DNA from: an uncultured Spartobacteria bacterium
GTDB taxonomy: Bacteria; Verrucomicrobiota; Verrucomicrobiia; Chthoniobacterales; UBA6821
DNA length: 48,851 bases
Reading direction: 5' to 3'
Assembly: GCA_903847935.1 (NCBI GenBank)
Contig: CAINEX010000050.1
Location: 1 to 48,851 of the forward strand
Numbering within the stretch: the stretch's first letter is position 1; each line of letters starts with the position of its first letter. Both the position numbers and the translations under genes were made by a program. Shown here in pieces: positions 18,074 to 27,203 of this stretch. The notes beneath the pieces are model-generated. The model had not been told where the DNA came from and ran no database searches. It worked only from the letters and a program-made list of their open reading frames with translations.

Positions 18074-18865
18074 ATGCCATCATTGGAGCTCACCTTTCTT
18101 GGAACCGGAACCTCGCAGGGAGTCCCGATCATTGGCTGTGACTGCCATGTCTGCCGCTCAAAGGATCCCCGGGACAATCGTACCCGCACCTCTCTCCTGA
18201 TTAAGGCACCCGACCTACACTTTGTCATCGATACCCCCCCAGACTTTAGGGATCAGTGCCTCCGGGAGGAAATCAATCGCCTCGATGCAGCCCTCTTTAC
18301 CCATGCCCACACTGACCATATCATGGGGTTTGATGACATGAGGCGATTCTGCGAGATGGAAGACCGGAAGATGCCTATCTTCGCAGGAGAAGAGACCATG
18401 AGTCATCTCAGGAGAATGTTTCAGTATGCCTTCGATCCCCCCCAGATTTGGAAGAACTACCTGAGACTCTCTCCGAATGTGATTCAGGGGCCTTTCCAAC
18501 TTGGGGAAACAACCGTTCTTCCGGTAGAACTTCCCCACGGGAAAATGACGACCACGGGATACGTCTTCTCCCGAGAGGGAAGAAAACTGCTAGCCTACTT
18601 CACCGACTGCGCGAGTGTGCCGGACGTTGCACGTGAAGCCGCCAGAGGAGCAGAGGTTCTTGTGCTGGGTGCTCTCAGGGATGCGCCTCATCCCACGCAC
18701 ATGAATTTTGAGCAGGCTTTCAAGACCGCTGCAGCCATTGCTCCAGGAAGGACTTTTCTCGTTCATCTCTGTCATGAGGTCGCTCATGCCAAAAAGGAAC
18801 TTGAGATGTCAGAGGGATGTCAGCTTGCCTACGACGGCCTGAAAGTACTCTCCACCAAGTCATGA
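18074..18865 (+). CDS. MBL-fold hydrolase, PhnP-like
   Basis: A 263-aa metallo-beta-lactamase-fold hydrolase. The opening FLGTGTSQGVPIIGC, the double-cysteine CDCHVC segment and the metal motif THAHTDH match the PhnP group of phosphodiesterases related to RNase Z. HLCHEVAH near the end supplies a further metal ligand. In characterised relatives the substrate is a cyclic ribose phosphate; here there are no phn genes nearby, so the substrate is open. The frame extends upstream, but the family starts at the ATG at 18074 (another at 18044 is possible). Its stop overlaps the ATG of the TIGR03790 gene by 4 bases (ATGA). Confidence 0.85.
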   Translation: MPSLELTFLGTGTSQGVPIIGCDCHVCRSKDPRDNRTRTSLLIKAPDLHFVIDTPPDFRDQCLREEINRLDAALFTHAHTDHIMGFDDMRRFCEMEDRKMPIFAGEETMSHLRRMFQYAFDPPQIWKNYLRLSPNVIQGPFQLGETTVLPVELPHGKMTTTGYVFSREGRKLLAYFTDCASVPDVAREAARGAEVLVLGALRDAPHPTHMNFEQAFKTAAAIAPGRTFLVHLCHEVAHAKKELEMSEGCQLAYDGLKVLSTKS

Positions 18866-20469
18866 ACCCCTATCTCTCGGCATTTCTTACTCTTTTTGTC
18901 TGCGTTACGTCACACCTGGAGGCCACCTCTCCCTCGGAAGATGCGGCTGCAACCGTGGTGGTTTACAATGTCAATGACCCCGATGCGAAGGGGTTGGCTG
19001 ACTTTTATTGTTCGGCCCGAATGATTGATCCTTCTAGGGAGATTCCCTTGTCCACCCCGGTGGCAGAAGAAATCTCAAGAAGTGACTACGACACCACTCT
19101 GGCTCAACCCTTGCGTGATGAGTTGGTCAAACGGGGATACTGGGTTCTCACTCATGGCCCCGATAATCATCCGGCCGTTACCAGCACCCAGATCCGCTAT
19201 GTCGTTCTGATCAGAGGAATCCCCCTAAAGATCATGCCCTGCAGCACTTATCCGGGCGATTCAAAGATCCAACCTGATCCCATCGGTGGAAGAAACGAGG
19301 CCTCCGTTGATTCCGAACTCACCCTGCTCGGACTTTTCAGCAGTCAGATTTCGGGAGTCATGAAGAACCCCCTTTGCAACACGAATATCACGGCGGAATT
19401 TCACGCACAGATCCCGCCCTGTTTTCTTTTTGTGGCGCGTCTTGATGCACCGACCCCGACGACTGTGAGGAACATGGTGAGCGATGGAATCAAGGCCGAG
19501 AAGGAGGGACTATGGGGGTGGGGCTACATCGATCTTCGATCCATCACCGATCCAGGCTACGTTATCGGTGACCAGTGGATCAAGCAGGCCGGCGAAGCGA
19601 TGCGCCAGAAGGGGATCCCCGTGATCACGGATGATCTGCCCGACACTTATCAGGCAGGATTCCCGATCACGGAAGCATCTGCTTATTTCGGGTGGTATGC
19701 AGAAAACATCAATGGTCCTTTTGCTGAGGCTGGATTCCGCTTTGTGCCCGGTGCCGTAGCTGCACATCTTCACTCCTTCAGCGCAGTGTCGCTTCACGAT
19801 CCGATGAAGGGATGGACCGCACCCTTGCTGAGCAGGGGCGCAAGCGCCTCGGTTGGGAATGTCTACGAGCCCTACCTGGCCTTCACCACGGATTTTGGAG
19901 TGATGGAGACTGCCCTTCTTGCCGGATGCAACATGGCCGAAAGCTACTACATGGCCCAACCGGTGCTCTCCTGGATGAGTGTTTTGGTCGGCGATCCCCT
20001 CTACCGTCCTTATGCGGCGCTTAACGCAGCGGAGACCCCGAACACTTCGGTCTGGACCGATTACATGCAGATCATTCGGAGCCATCGGGGAAGTGTTCTG
20101 AGATCTGCAATCGATCTTGTGCATCGGGCACGGGAAAAAAAACAGAGTATTTACCTCGAAGCCCTTGGAGCGGCTCAACTTAACAAAGGGTACCTTCCTC
20201 CGGCTGAAGCGAGCTTCCGTGAGGCAGGTCAAATCGAGACAAACCCCGTCATTCAATTCCGACTACTGTTGGAGCAAGCCAGAGTTCTGGAAAAGGAGGG
20301 GAGGGGATTTGCAGGCGCCGCATTGCTTAGCAAGAATCTCTCACGTTTTTCGGACACGGGAGAAAGGGGGCTGCTACTTGCTTGGATTGCACGGATGGAT
20401 CCCATCAAGCCCACGCCGATACCGACTCAGCCAGTCCCAATGTCACCAACTCCATCCAAAAAGAGTTAG
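18862..20469 (+). CDS. TIGR03790 family protein
   Basis: Exported protein of unknown function. A signal peptide covers about residues 1-21. The conserved region begins VVVYNVNDPDAKGLADFY and includes IPLSTPVAEEISRSDYD, the RYVVLIRGIPLKI stretch and a C-terminal VGDPLYRPYA, all typical of the TIGR03790 group seen in PVC bacteria. After about residue 430 the chain turns into helical repeats and ends with a Pro/Thr/Ser-rich tail. Length is 535 aa. ATG at 18862 overlaps the upstream hydrolase stop, so the two are translationally coupled. Only a few bases separate it from the convergent gene at 20495. Confidence 0.8.
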   Translation: MNPYLSAFLTLFVCVTSHLEATSPSEDAAATVVVYNVNDPDAKGLADFYCSARMIDPSREIPLSTPVAEEISRSDYDTTLAQPLRDELVKRGYWVLTHGPDNHPAVTSTQIRYVVLIRGIPLKIMPCSTYPGDSKIQPDPIGGRNEASVDSELTLLGLFSSQISGVMKNPLCNTNITAEFHAQIPPCFLFVARLDAPTPTTVRNMVSDGIKAEKEGLWGWGYIDLRSITDPGYVIGDQWIKQAGEAMRQKGIPVITDDLPDTYQAGFPITEASAYFGWYAENINGPFAEAGFRFVPGAVAAHLHSFSAVSLHDPMKGWTAPLLSRGASASVGNVYEPYLAFTTDFGVMETALLAGCNMAESYYMAQPVLSWMSVLVGDPLYRPYAALNAAETPNTSVWTDYMQIIRSHRGSVLRSAIDLVHRAREKKQSIYLEALGAAQLNKGYLPPAEASFREAGQIETNPVIQFRLLLEQARVLEKEGRGFAGAALLSKNLSRFSDTGERGLLLAWIARMDPIKPTPIPTQPVPMSPTPSKKS

Positions 20470-20492
20470 CAGCAAGAGGGAGAAATGCTGCT
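20468..20492. terminator. Hairpin between convergent genes
   Basis: AGCAGCA (20468-20474) pairs perfectly with TGCTGCT (20486-20492) around an 11-base loop. It fills the 25-base gap between two converging stop codons. It lacks a long T run on either strand, so it is at best a weak bidirectional terminator. Confidence 0.4.
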
Positions 20493-20494
20493 TA

Positions 20495-21712
20495 TCAGAG
20501 GGTCTTGCGCCGGAAGTAGACAACTTTAACCGGCTCGAGAGCTGAAAAGTACCCAGCCATCACTTTTTCGTGCATCAACACCCAAGGTTGGGCGTAATTA
20601 AAACCATTTTTTGTAAAGACGATATCGTCAGCCAAGTGAACCGAAGAATGCACAACTTTATTTTCCGAATTCAGTAAGAGCACAAGATCTCCAGGCAAAG
20701 TAGGTTCAGCAACCTGATAGTAGTTATCGATGATAAAACGACTCGCAAAAGCATTGTCGAGCATTCGCGGATCAGGTGAGGAAGCAAAAAAATTCAAAGC
20801 AGACCAATGACAATCGGGTTGGAGAGAGCTTTTCCCATCGGAGGGCAAGGGGGTGGTAAAAAGCTTCTCTCGGGCCAGCGGGGGGAGCAGGTAGAGCAAG
20901 CTTAAGGATCCACCTTCTGGTAGCATTTTTTCAGCTTCAAGCAGCGGCTTAACATCTTTTGACTTGAGACCCGTCATCAAGGACCAATAGTTGGAAATCT
21001 TGTCTAAATCGGAATCCTTAGAAATCGGCACACGACACATCACTGAACTGACACCACTCATGCTTTTTAAGAACTCCAAACGCTCTTTTGGAGAAGCCAA
21101 ATGTTTCAAAACGACCTCAGGATCACTAAAATAGGTATAACCATTTCGCTCGTAAGTAAGTTTCTTCAGCAGAGAGATGACAACCTCTTTATTTTCATAA
21201 TGATCGGTTGCCAGTACTTTATTGACGTCATCATCAGGGATAAAATAGGGGTTGAATTGGAATCTGTTTAACTGATTTTTTGAAAGTTCAAGATAGAGTT
21301 TTGAGCGAACAGCTTGAGTTAATGAAAGAAACGTCTCCTCATCGGGCTTCAAGACAAACGTGTTTTGAATCGATGACTGTCTGCATTTGAGCAACTGCCC
21401 GATCTGAGGCTCTGAACATCCGCATGCTTGCAGCAGTGCACGAACAGCAGGTTCCGAGAGCATCCCAAAATTCCAGAGAGGATCCCCTCCTTGAGTCTGA
21501 TCGAATCCAATGTATTCCACTGGTTGTTCAATACGGACATTCCACTCAAAGAGCTTGCCCCAAGCACCCTCGGAAACAATGGGATGAGTCCCGCTCAATT
21601 CAAGTACCCTCGCGTTGTCGTAGAAATGCATCAAGGCTGCAGCTCCTACAACCAGAAGGAAAGTGAGCAAAGGAGTGACTAATCGGGAAGTCTTTTTTTC
21701 CGGAGTCTGCAT
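20495..21712 (-). CDS. Membrane-anchored protein with possible NlpC/P60-like C-terminal domain
   Basis: Not a family I can name. The 405-aa protein has one N-terminal membrane helix (about residues 11-28), then a helical middle region. The last 110 residues have the order of a papain-like NlpC/P60 fold: DCHWSALNFF with C301, then LPGDLVLLLN, then VVHSSVHLADDIVF with H355, then a closing PW. In NlpC/P60 hydrolases the Cys and the His after PGDLV are catalytic. If real, the protein would cut peptidoglycan peptides outside the cytoplasmic membrane. The similarity is weak and is my inference. The gene is AT-richer than its neighbours and lies 143 bases downstream of lepA on the same strand. Confidence 0.5.
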   Translation of the reverse strand: MQTPEKKTSRLVTPLLTFLLVVGAAALMHFYDNARVLELSGTHPIVSEGAWGKLFEWNVRIEQPVEYIGFDQTQGGDPLWNFGMLSEPAVRALLQACGCSEPQIGQLLKCRQSSIQNTFVLKPDEETFLSLTQAVRSKLYLELSKNQLNRFQFNPYFIPDDDVNKVLATDHYENKEVVISLLKKLTYERNGYTYFSDPEVVLKHLASPKERLEFLKSMSGVSSVMCRVPISKDSDLDKISNYWSLMTGLKSKDVKPLLEAEKMLPEGGSLSLLYLLPPLAREKLFTTPLPSDGKSSLQPDCHWSALNFFASSPDPRMLDNAFASRFIIDNYYQVAEPTLPGDLVLLLNSENKVVHSSVHLADDIVFTKNGFNYAQPWVLMHEKVMAGYFSALEPVKVVYFRRKTL

Positions 21713-21855
21713 GATGTTTTCAGGAATGGTTCTGTTCTGGAATGAAATGTCTGTTGGTTCTACGGATGAACTGCTCCCGTTATTTCTGATTCAATTATCC
21801 CCAGAGAAAAGGAACACCTAGTTCTTCGAAAGGTTGCGCAAAAAACGGGAAATAA

Positions 21856-23652
21856 TCAGTTGGTCTTAAGCACTTCGATAAATGCCTCCTGGGGTATGTT
21901 GACCTGGCCGATGGCCTTCATCCGTTTCTTGCCCTCCTTCTGCTTCTCTAGGAGTTTGCGTTTACGGGTGATATCGCCACCGTAACACTTGGCAGTAACG
22001 TTCTTACGCATGGCGGAGATACTCTCACGTGCGACGATCTTGCCCCCCACGGCAGCTTGGATTGCAACCTGATACATCTGCGTCGGGATGACCTCCTTCA
22101 GTTTGGCCGCCAGGGAGCGACCGCGTCCCTCCGCCTTGTCGCGATGAACGATGCTGGAGAAGGCGTCGACCGGCTCTCCATTCACCAGCATCTCGAGCTT
22201 TACCATCCGATCAGCCCGGTAGCCTGCTGGCTCGTAATCAAGGGAACCATAACCGCGTGTCACGGATTTAATCTTGTCGTGGAAGTCGACCAGGATCTCG
22301 TTCAGGGGAAGGACTGCCGTGATCATGACGCGACGCGTGTCGATCGATTCGGTGCTCTCGACCGTGCCACGCTTGTCCATCATGATCTGCATGATGTCGC
22401 CGATATTCTCGTTGGGGATCATGACGAAGCATTTGACCACCGGTTCACGGATTTCCTCCACGACGCTCATGTCGGGGAGATTTGCCGGGTTATCGACAAG
22501 CAGAACATCACCATTTGTTCTCACCACTTCGTACACAACGCTCGGATAGGTGGCGATGATGTCCATGTTGTATTCGCGTCGAAGACGCTCCTGGATGATC
22601 TCCATGTGGAGAAGTCCGAGGAAGCCGCATCGGAATCCGAAGCCGAGGGCGACCGAACTCTCGGGCATGTAATTAAAGGCCGCATCGTTGATCTGGAGCT
22701 TGCCCATGGCAGCCTTAAGTTGCTCGAAGTCTGCCGTATTGATGGGATAAATGCCGCTGTAGACCATTGGTTGGACTTCCTTAAAGCCAGGTAAGGGCTC
22801 GGAGGCCGGCTTCTTGGAATCAGTCAGCGTATCGCCAATCTTGATCTCTGCGGTCGACTTGATGTTACCGATGAAATAACCGACATCCCCGGCAGTCATC
22901 GACTTGGTGGCCGTCATTTTCGGCGTGAAGATTCCTACCTCCTTGACCTCGTAGGACTGATTGGTCGACATGAGTCGCACCTGCGTGCCGGGCTTGAGAT
23001 CACCGGAGAATACACGGATGTAGCTGACCACTCCGCGGTAGGTATCAAAGAGGGAATCAAAGACGAGGGCGCGCAAGGTGCCGTCTCCTTCGGAGGGTGG
23101 GGGGATACGTTCCACAACGGCCTCGAGAATATCCTGTATGCCGATCCCGGCCTTCGCACTGGCAGGAATAGCCTCATCGGCGGGAATGGCAAGGAGGTCT
23201 TCCAACTGCTTCTTGACAGCAGGGAGATCGGCGTTGGGAAGGTCGATCTTGTTGATGACCGGGATAATGGTGAGTCCCTGTTTGTTCGCCAGATGGATAT
23301 TGGCCATTGTCTGGGCTTCAACACCTTGGGCCGCATCCACGATCAGAATGGCGCCCTCACAGGCTGCAAGACTGCGGGAGACCTCATAGGCAAAGTCGAC
23401 ATGACCCGGGGTGTCCATGAGATTGAGAGTGTATTCCTGACCATCCTTGGCCCGGTACTGCATGCTGACAGGGTGAGACTTGATCGTAATACCGCGCTCT
23501 CTCTCCAGATCCATGGAATCGAGGACCTGCTCCTGCTTGTCACGGTTGGCGATGGTGTTGGTCATCTCAAGCAACCGATCCGAGAGGGTCGTCTTTCCGT
23601 GGTCGATGTGTGCGATAATGCAGAAGTTGCGTGTGTGAGAGACGTTCGACAT
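21856..23652 (-). CDS. lepA: Elongation factor 4 (LepA) GTPase
   Basis: Ribosome-bound translation GTPase. G1 is AHIDHGKT (residues 14-21), followed by RERGITIKS (switch I), DTPGH (G3) and NKIDLP (G4). The LepA-specific C-terminal domain ends MKAIGQVNIPQEAF. The frame reaches back to 23712, but the family starts at the ATG at 23652 (MSNVSHTRNFCIIAH). With that start it is 598 aa, the usual length. It is divergent from the unknown membrane protein at 23803, leaving 150 bases for both promoters, in which I recognise no clear elements. Confidence 0.96.
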   Translation of the reverse strand: MSNVSHTRNFCIIAHIDHGKTTLSDRLLEMTNTIANRDKQEQVLDSMDLERERGITIKSHPVSMQYRAKDGQEYTLNLMDTPGHVDFAYEVSRSLAACEGAILIVDAAQGVEAQTMANIHLANKQGLTIIPVINKIDLPNADLPAVKKQLEDLLAIPADEAIPASAKAGIGIQDILEAVVERIPPPSEGDGTLRALVFDSLFDTYRGVVSYIRVFSGDLKPGTQVRLMSTNQSYEVKEVGIFTPKMTATKSMTAGDVGYFIGNIKSTAEIKIGDTLTDSKKPASEPLPGFKEVQPMVYSGIYPINTADFEQLKAAMGKLQINDAAFNYMPESSVALGFGFRCGFLGLLHMEIIQERLRREYNMDIIATYPSVVYEVVRTNGDVLLVDNPANLPDMSVVEEIREPVVKCFVMIPNENIGDIMQIMMDKRGTVESTESIDTRRVMITAVLPLNEILVDFHDKIKSVTRGYGSLDYEPAGYRADRMVKLEMLVNGEPVDAFSSIVHRDKAEGRGRSLAAKLKEVIPTQMYQVAIQAAVGGKIVARESISAMRKNVTAKCYGGDITRKRKLLEKQKEGKKRMKAIGQVNIPQEAFIEVLKTN

Positions 23653-23802
23653 GGGAAGCCCTTGAGTATCCGTTAGGGAGAGCAGGGGGTCAATTTTTCT
23701 CTCCTCAATCACGGAAACACTGCGAATGAGGAGCGGTAGATCGATTGGAGCATTGGAGGCATCGCTTGACGCATCACTCCCGTATCGGGAATCTCGACCC
23801 AG

Positions 23803-24384
23803 ATGAAGAACGAGTTAAAAGAGCAGTTCACAATTACTCCCGGAACCATTTTCCTCTTTTTCCTACTTGTCCCGCTTCTCCTTGTACCAGCGATCGCAAT
23901 GTTGATCGCATTTGAAAAAATCTCCACATCGCCGCTTCACCATCAAGAAGCCGTTTTAAAAGATACAGGGAAACCAACTCAAGTCCCTGAGAATGCACTA
24001 CGCATAACAACGGAAAAGGCAGCCGATCGGATCCTCCCGATTCCAAAGACATTGGGGGAAGATGCCAGCGTCGTGCTTGTATCTTCAACAACCGGGTTTC
24101 ATTCAATGCTGGAGGATGTCCACCAGATGCTAGAATCCCAGCACATCATGTTTATTGAAAACGTGGAGGAATCTTCATCGCGAATCGTCATTGCCAATCA
24201 TCTGGATCAACAGCAAGCAAGAGTACTGAAAGAAGACCTCTTTGTTATCCAAGAGAAAGCCACTGGAACAAAAAAAGGTCCGGATAACCTCGCAATCACT
24301 AGACTAAACAATCAGGAACAAGTAACAAACGATCCAATAGGAAGCGGGCTTTTTACTATTAGCATTCATGCACAGAATAATTGA
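23803..24384 (+). CDS. Membrane-anchored protein of unknown function
   Basis: A 193-aa protein with one strong membrane helix near the N terminus (about residues 15-38, IFLFFLLVPLLLVPAIAML) preceded by charged residues. The remainder is soluble and probably periplasmic. It contains a segment alternating strand and helix (ASVVLVSSTTGFHSMLEDV, then SSRIVIANHLDQQQARVLKEDLFVI), suggesting a small alpha/beta domain. No motif identifies a family. AT content is higher than in lepA or trpA on either side. It has 152 bases after it before trpA and may be transcribed alone. Confidence 0.55.
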   Translation: MKNELKEQFTITPGTIFLFFLLVPLLLVPAIAMLIAFEKISTSPLHHQEAVLKDTGKPTQVPENALRITTEKAADRILPIPKTLGEDASVVLVSSTTGFHSMLEDVHQMLESQHIMFIENVEESSSRIVIANHLDQQQARVLKEDLFVIQEKATGTKKGPDNLAITRLNNQEQVTNDPIGSGLFTISIHAQNN

Positions 24385-24536
24385 TCCTGCGGGATTTCAT
24401 TAAACCACTATCCATGACATATATTATCTGTAGTTATTGAAAAGTGGAAATGACTCTATCAAAAGATTGTCCTGTGAGCGCTTTGGGCTTTTGATCCCCA
24501 TGCCATTTTCCAACCCGATCCCCTGTTTCAAAAATC

Positions 24537-25358
24537 ATGAATCCCAGCACCAACCGCATCGACGCAACATTTGCTCGGCTCAAGTCTGAAGGTCGATCCG
24601 CAATGATCGCCTATATCACCGGCGGAGATCCTACCCTTGAGGCCACCGCCGACATCGCCATCGCCATGGAGTTAGCAGGAGTCGATATTCTGGAACTTGG
24701 GATTCCGTTTTCAGACCCGCTTGCCGATGGCGCAACCATTCAGGCGGCAGCCTCCCGTGCCATCGAAGCGGGAGCGTCGGTTGCGGGCATTCTTGAGCTG
24801 ATACGTACTATCCGCCGTCGAAGCGAGATCCCGATCGTACTCTTCGCCTATCTGAATCCTGTTTATATCTATGGATTCGATCAGTTCCAACAGGATGCCG
24901 TTCACGCCGGTGCGGATGGACTCCTCCTCCTAGATCTTCCTCCCCAGGAAGCCTCAAGGAATAGCGAACTCTCAACTGCTCACGGCCTGAAACCAATTCG
25001 TTTGATCGCGCCGACAACTCCGCCCGAGAGACTCAAGGAGATCACTGATGCTGCGGAAGGTTTTATTTATTATGTCTCCCGAGAAGGCGTCACAGGCGAA
25101 CAAACTAGCCTCTCGACCGACATCGCGTCTCGCGTGAATGCAATCAAGGCCCTTACCAACGTGCCCGTGGCCGTCGGCTTCGGCATTTCCAATCCCGAAC
25201 AAGCCGCCACAGTGGCAGGACTTGCCGATGGCGTGGTTGTTGGAAGCGCTATCGTCCGCAAGATCGGTGAAATCGGAGATGCCCCCGATCTCCCTGCCAA
25301 AATCGCCGACTTCGTCCGCCCGATTGCTACCAGCGTGCACGCCACCAAGAGCAAGTAG
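24537..25358 (+). CDS. trpA: Tryptophan synthase alpha subunit
   Basis: Cleaves indole-3-glycerol phosphate to indole for the beta subunit. The catalytic residues are in place: E53 in ELGIPFSDP and D64 in PLADGATIQ, spaced as in E. coli (Glu49, Asp60). The phosphate-binding GFGISNPEQ and GVVVGSAIV segments are present. The length of 273 aa is normal. trpB and other trp genes are not in the window, so this trpA stands apart and leads into a lysine gene cluster (dapF starts 102 bases later). The leader ends ATC before ATG without a Shine-Dalgarno site. Confidence 0.96.
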   Translation: MNPSTNRIDATFARLKSEGRSAMIAYITGGDPTLEATADIAIAMELAGVDILELGIPFSDPLADGATIQAAASRAIEAGASVAGILELIRTIRRRSEIPIVLFAYLNPVYIYGFDQFQQDAVHAGADGLLLLDLPPQEASRNSELSTAHGLKPIRLIAPTTPPERLKEITDAAEGFIYYVSREGVTGEQTSLSTDIASRVNAIKALTNVPVAVGFGISNPEQAATVAGLADGVVVGSAIVRKIGEIGDAPDLPAKIADFVRPIATSVHATKSK

Positions 25359-25460
25359 GACCGGAAAAAGCATTCTTAAAGCCCTCTGCTGTTCTGCGCT
25401 TCTGCGAAAGAGGCCCCCTTCATGCTTTCCTTGAGCGGGTTCTTAGGTGAGAATGAAGGG

Positions 25461-26267
25461 ATGACTTTTGAGTTCACCAAGATGAATGGTGCAGGCAACG
25501 ACTTTGTCATGGTGGACAACCGTGACGGCTCCCTCAGCCTTTCCCGAGATCAGATCGCCCAACTCTGTGATCGCCACAGAGGCATTGGAGCCGACGGCGT
25601 GATCGCCGTTGAAGGTACCCCCGAACTTCCCCGGATGCGTTATTTCAACGCTGACGGAGGTGAAGCGGAGATGTGTGGTAACGGGGCGCGCTGTTTTTCG
25701 CGATTCACGGCGCAACTTCTGGGGCTCACCTCCGGCACTCTCTCTTTCCGGACAGAGGTCGGCATGATTGCCGCAGAACTCCTGCCTGACGACCGGGTAC
25801 GCCTGCGGATGAGTGAACCTCACAGTCTTCAGTTATCCCACTCCCTGCGAGTGCTTGACCGGGAACTGGAGGTTCACTCGCTCAATACAGGCGTCCCCCA
25901 CACAGTCACCTTCGTTCAGAATCTTGAAGAGACACCGGTCTTCGAACTGGGGCGTTCCCTACGCCAGCATCAACGCTTTGCCCCTGCGGGAACGAATGCT
26001 AACTTTGCCCAGGTCCTGACCAGCGATACTTTGGCCATCCGCACTTATGAGCGCGGTGTTGAAGATGAAACCTTGGCCTGTGGAACAGGTGTTGTTGCTA
26101 CAGCACTGGTGCACCATCATCTAACCAAGGCCCCCTCTCCTATTTATGTGCAAGTTCGTGGCGGAGATACCCTTGAGGTTGGATTTATTCTTGAAAACGG
26201 ACATCCTACCGCAGTAACACTCGCCGGCCCAGCGGATTTTGTTTTCACTGGATCGATTTCAATCTGA
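25461..26267 (+). CDS. dapF: Diaminopimelate epimerase
   Basis: Interconverts LL- and meso-diaminopimelate without a cofactor, feeding lysine and peptidoglycan synthesis. The two catalytic cysteines are C72 in MCGNGARC and C207 in ACGTG. FTKMNGAGNDFV at the start is diagnostic. The ATG at 25461 gives 268 aa; an upstream in-frame start at 25422 adds 13 unconserved residues. AGGTGA lies 10 bases upstream, one of the few plausible ribosome-binding sites here. dapA starts 33 bases after it. Confidence 0.96.
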   Translation: MTFEFTKMNGAGNDFVMVDNRDGSLSLSRDQIAQLCDRHRGIGADGVIAVEGTPELPRMRYFNADGGEAEMCGNGARCFSRFTAQLLGLTSGTLSFRTEVGMIAAELLPDDRVRLRMSEPHSLQLSHSLRVLDRELEVHSLNTGVPHTVTFVQNLEETPVFELGRSLRQHQRFAPAGTNANFAQVLTSDTLAIRTYERGVEDETLACGTGVVATALVHHHLTKAPSPIYVQVRGGDTLEVGFILENGHPTAVTLAGPADFVFTGSISI

Positions 26268-26300
26268 TTACTTCCATCCCTCAACATTAAGCCTTTTCCC

Positions 26301-27188
26301 ATGCCATCCATCTCTTTTGCAGGGGCCCATACAGCACTCGTCACCCCCTTTAAGGATGGAGCGCTTGACGAAGAGGCCCTCACTTCCCTGATTGAAGCCC
26401 AGATTCAAGGTGGGATCTCTGGAATCGTTCCCGTCGGTACCACTGGAGAGTCCCCCACACTCAGTCATGAGGAGCATCATCGGGTGATCGAAATTGCAGT
26501 CAAAGTGGCGGCAAAAAGGGTCCTTGTGATCGCTGGAACGGGATCCAATGCCACATCCGAAGCTGTAGAGCTCACGCTCGAAGCTGAAAAGCTTGGAGCC
26601 GACGCCGCCCTGCTGGTTGCCCCCTACTACAACAAACCCTCTCCCGAAGGCCTCTATCGCCATTTCAAGATGGTGGCTAATGCCGTCTCTATCCCTATTG
26701 TCCTCTACAGCATCCCTGGGCGTTGCGGTATTGAAATCCCGGTTTCTGTTATTGTCCGCCTAGTCGCCGATTGTCCCAACGTCGTGGCTATCAAGGAGGC
26801 CGGCGGGAACGTGGAACGTGTTCATCAGTTACGGTCAGCCCTCCCAGAGAGCTTCCAGATCCTCTCAGGCGACGATGCACTGACATTGCCTTTTATGGCT
26901 GCTGGTGCGGTGGGTGTGGTCAGTGTAGCCTCAAATATTATACCCTCTGAGGTGGAGAGTCTGGTGCGATATTACCTGAAGGGGGAGTTGCACAAGTCAG
27001 AGGAGATTCACAACCGCTTTGCCCTCCTGTTCCACGATCTCTTTATTGAGCCCAATCCCGTACCAGTAAAGACAGCTCTTGCTGCCAAGGGGTTCTGCCG
27101 TAATGATGTCCGACTTCCACTTTGTGAGATGACACCTGATAACAGAAGCACTCTCCTAAAGACCCTTAATAATACTCACATCATCTGA
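26301..27188 (+). CDS. dapA: 4-hydroxy-tetrahydrodipicolinate synthase
   Basis: Condenses pyruvate with aspartate semialdehyde, the first committed step of lysine synthesis. The Schiff-base lysine is K165 (VVAIKEAGG), with the active-site threonines in GTTGES (T47, T48), Y110 in APYYNKP and Y136 in LYSIPGR. At 295 aa it is full length. dapB follows after 15 bases. Aspartate semialdehyde would come from the asd product encoded about 12 kb away on the other strand. Confidence 0.96.
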   Translation: MPSISFAGAHTALVTPFKDGALDEEALTSLIEAQIQGGISGIVPVGTTGESPTLSHEEHHRVIEIAVKVAAKRVLVIAGTGSNATSEAVELTLEAEKLGADAALLVAPYYNKPSPEGLYRHFKMVANAVSIPIVLYSIPGRCGIEIPVSVIVRLVADCPNVVAIKEAGGNVERVHQLRSALPESFQILSGDDALTLPFMAAGAVGVVSVASNIIPSEVESLVRYYLKGELHKSEEIHNRFALLFHDLFIEPNPVPVKTALAAKGFCRNDVRLPLCEMTPDNRSTLLKTLNNTHII

Positions 27189-27203
27189 GTGTAAGCCATT
27201 GTT

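Noticed and set aside
24381-24465. AT-rich TATTAT and TTGAAA stretches as a trpA promoter.
   Set aside because: No pair of hexamers has acceptable spacing, so any promoter here is only a guess.
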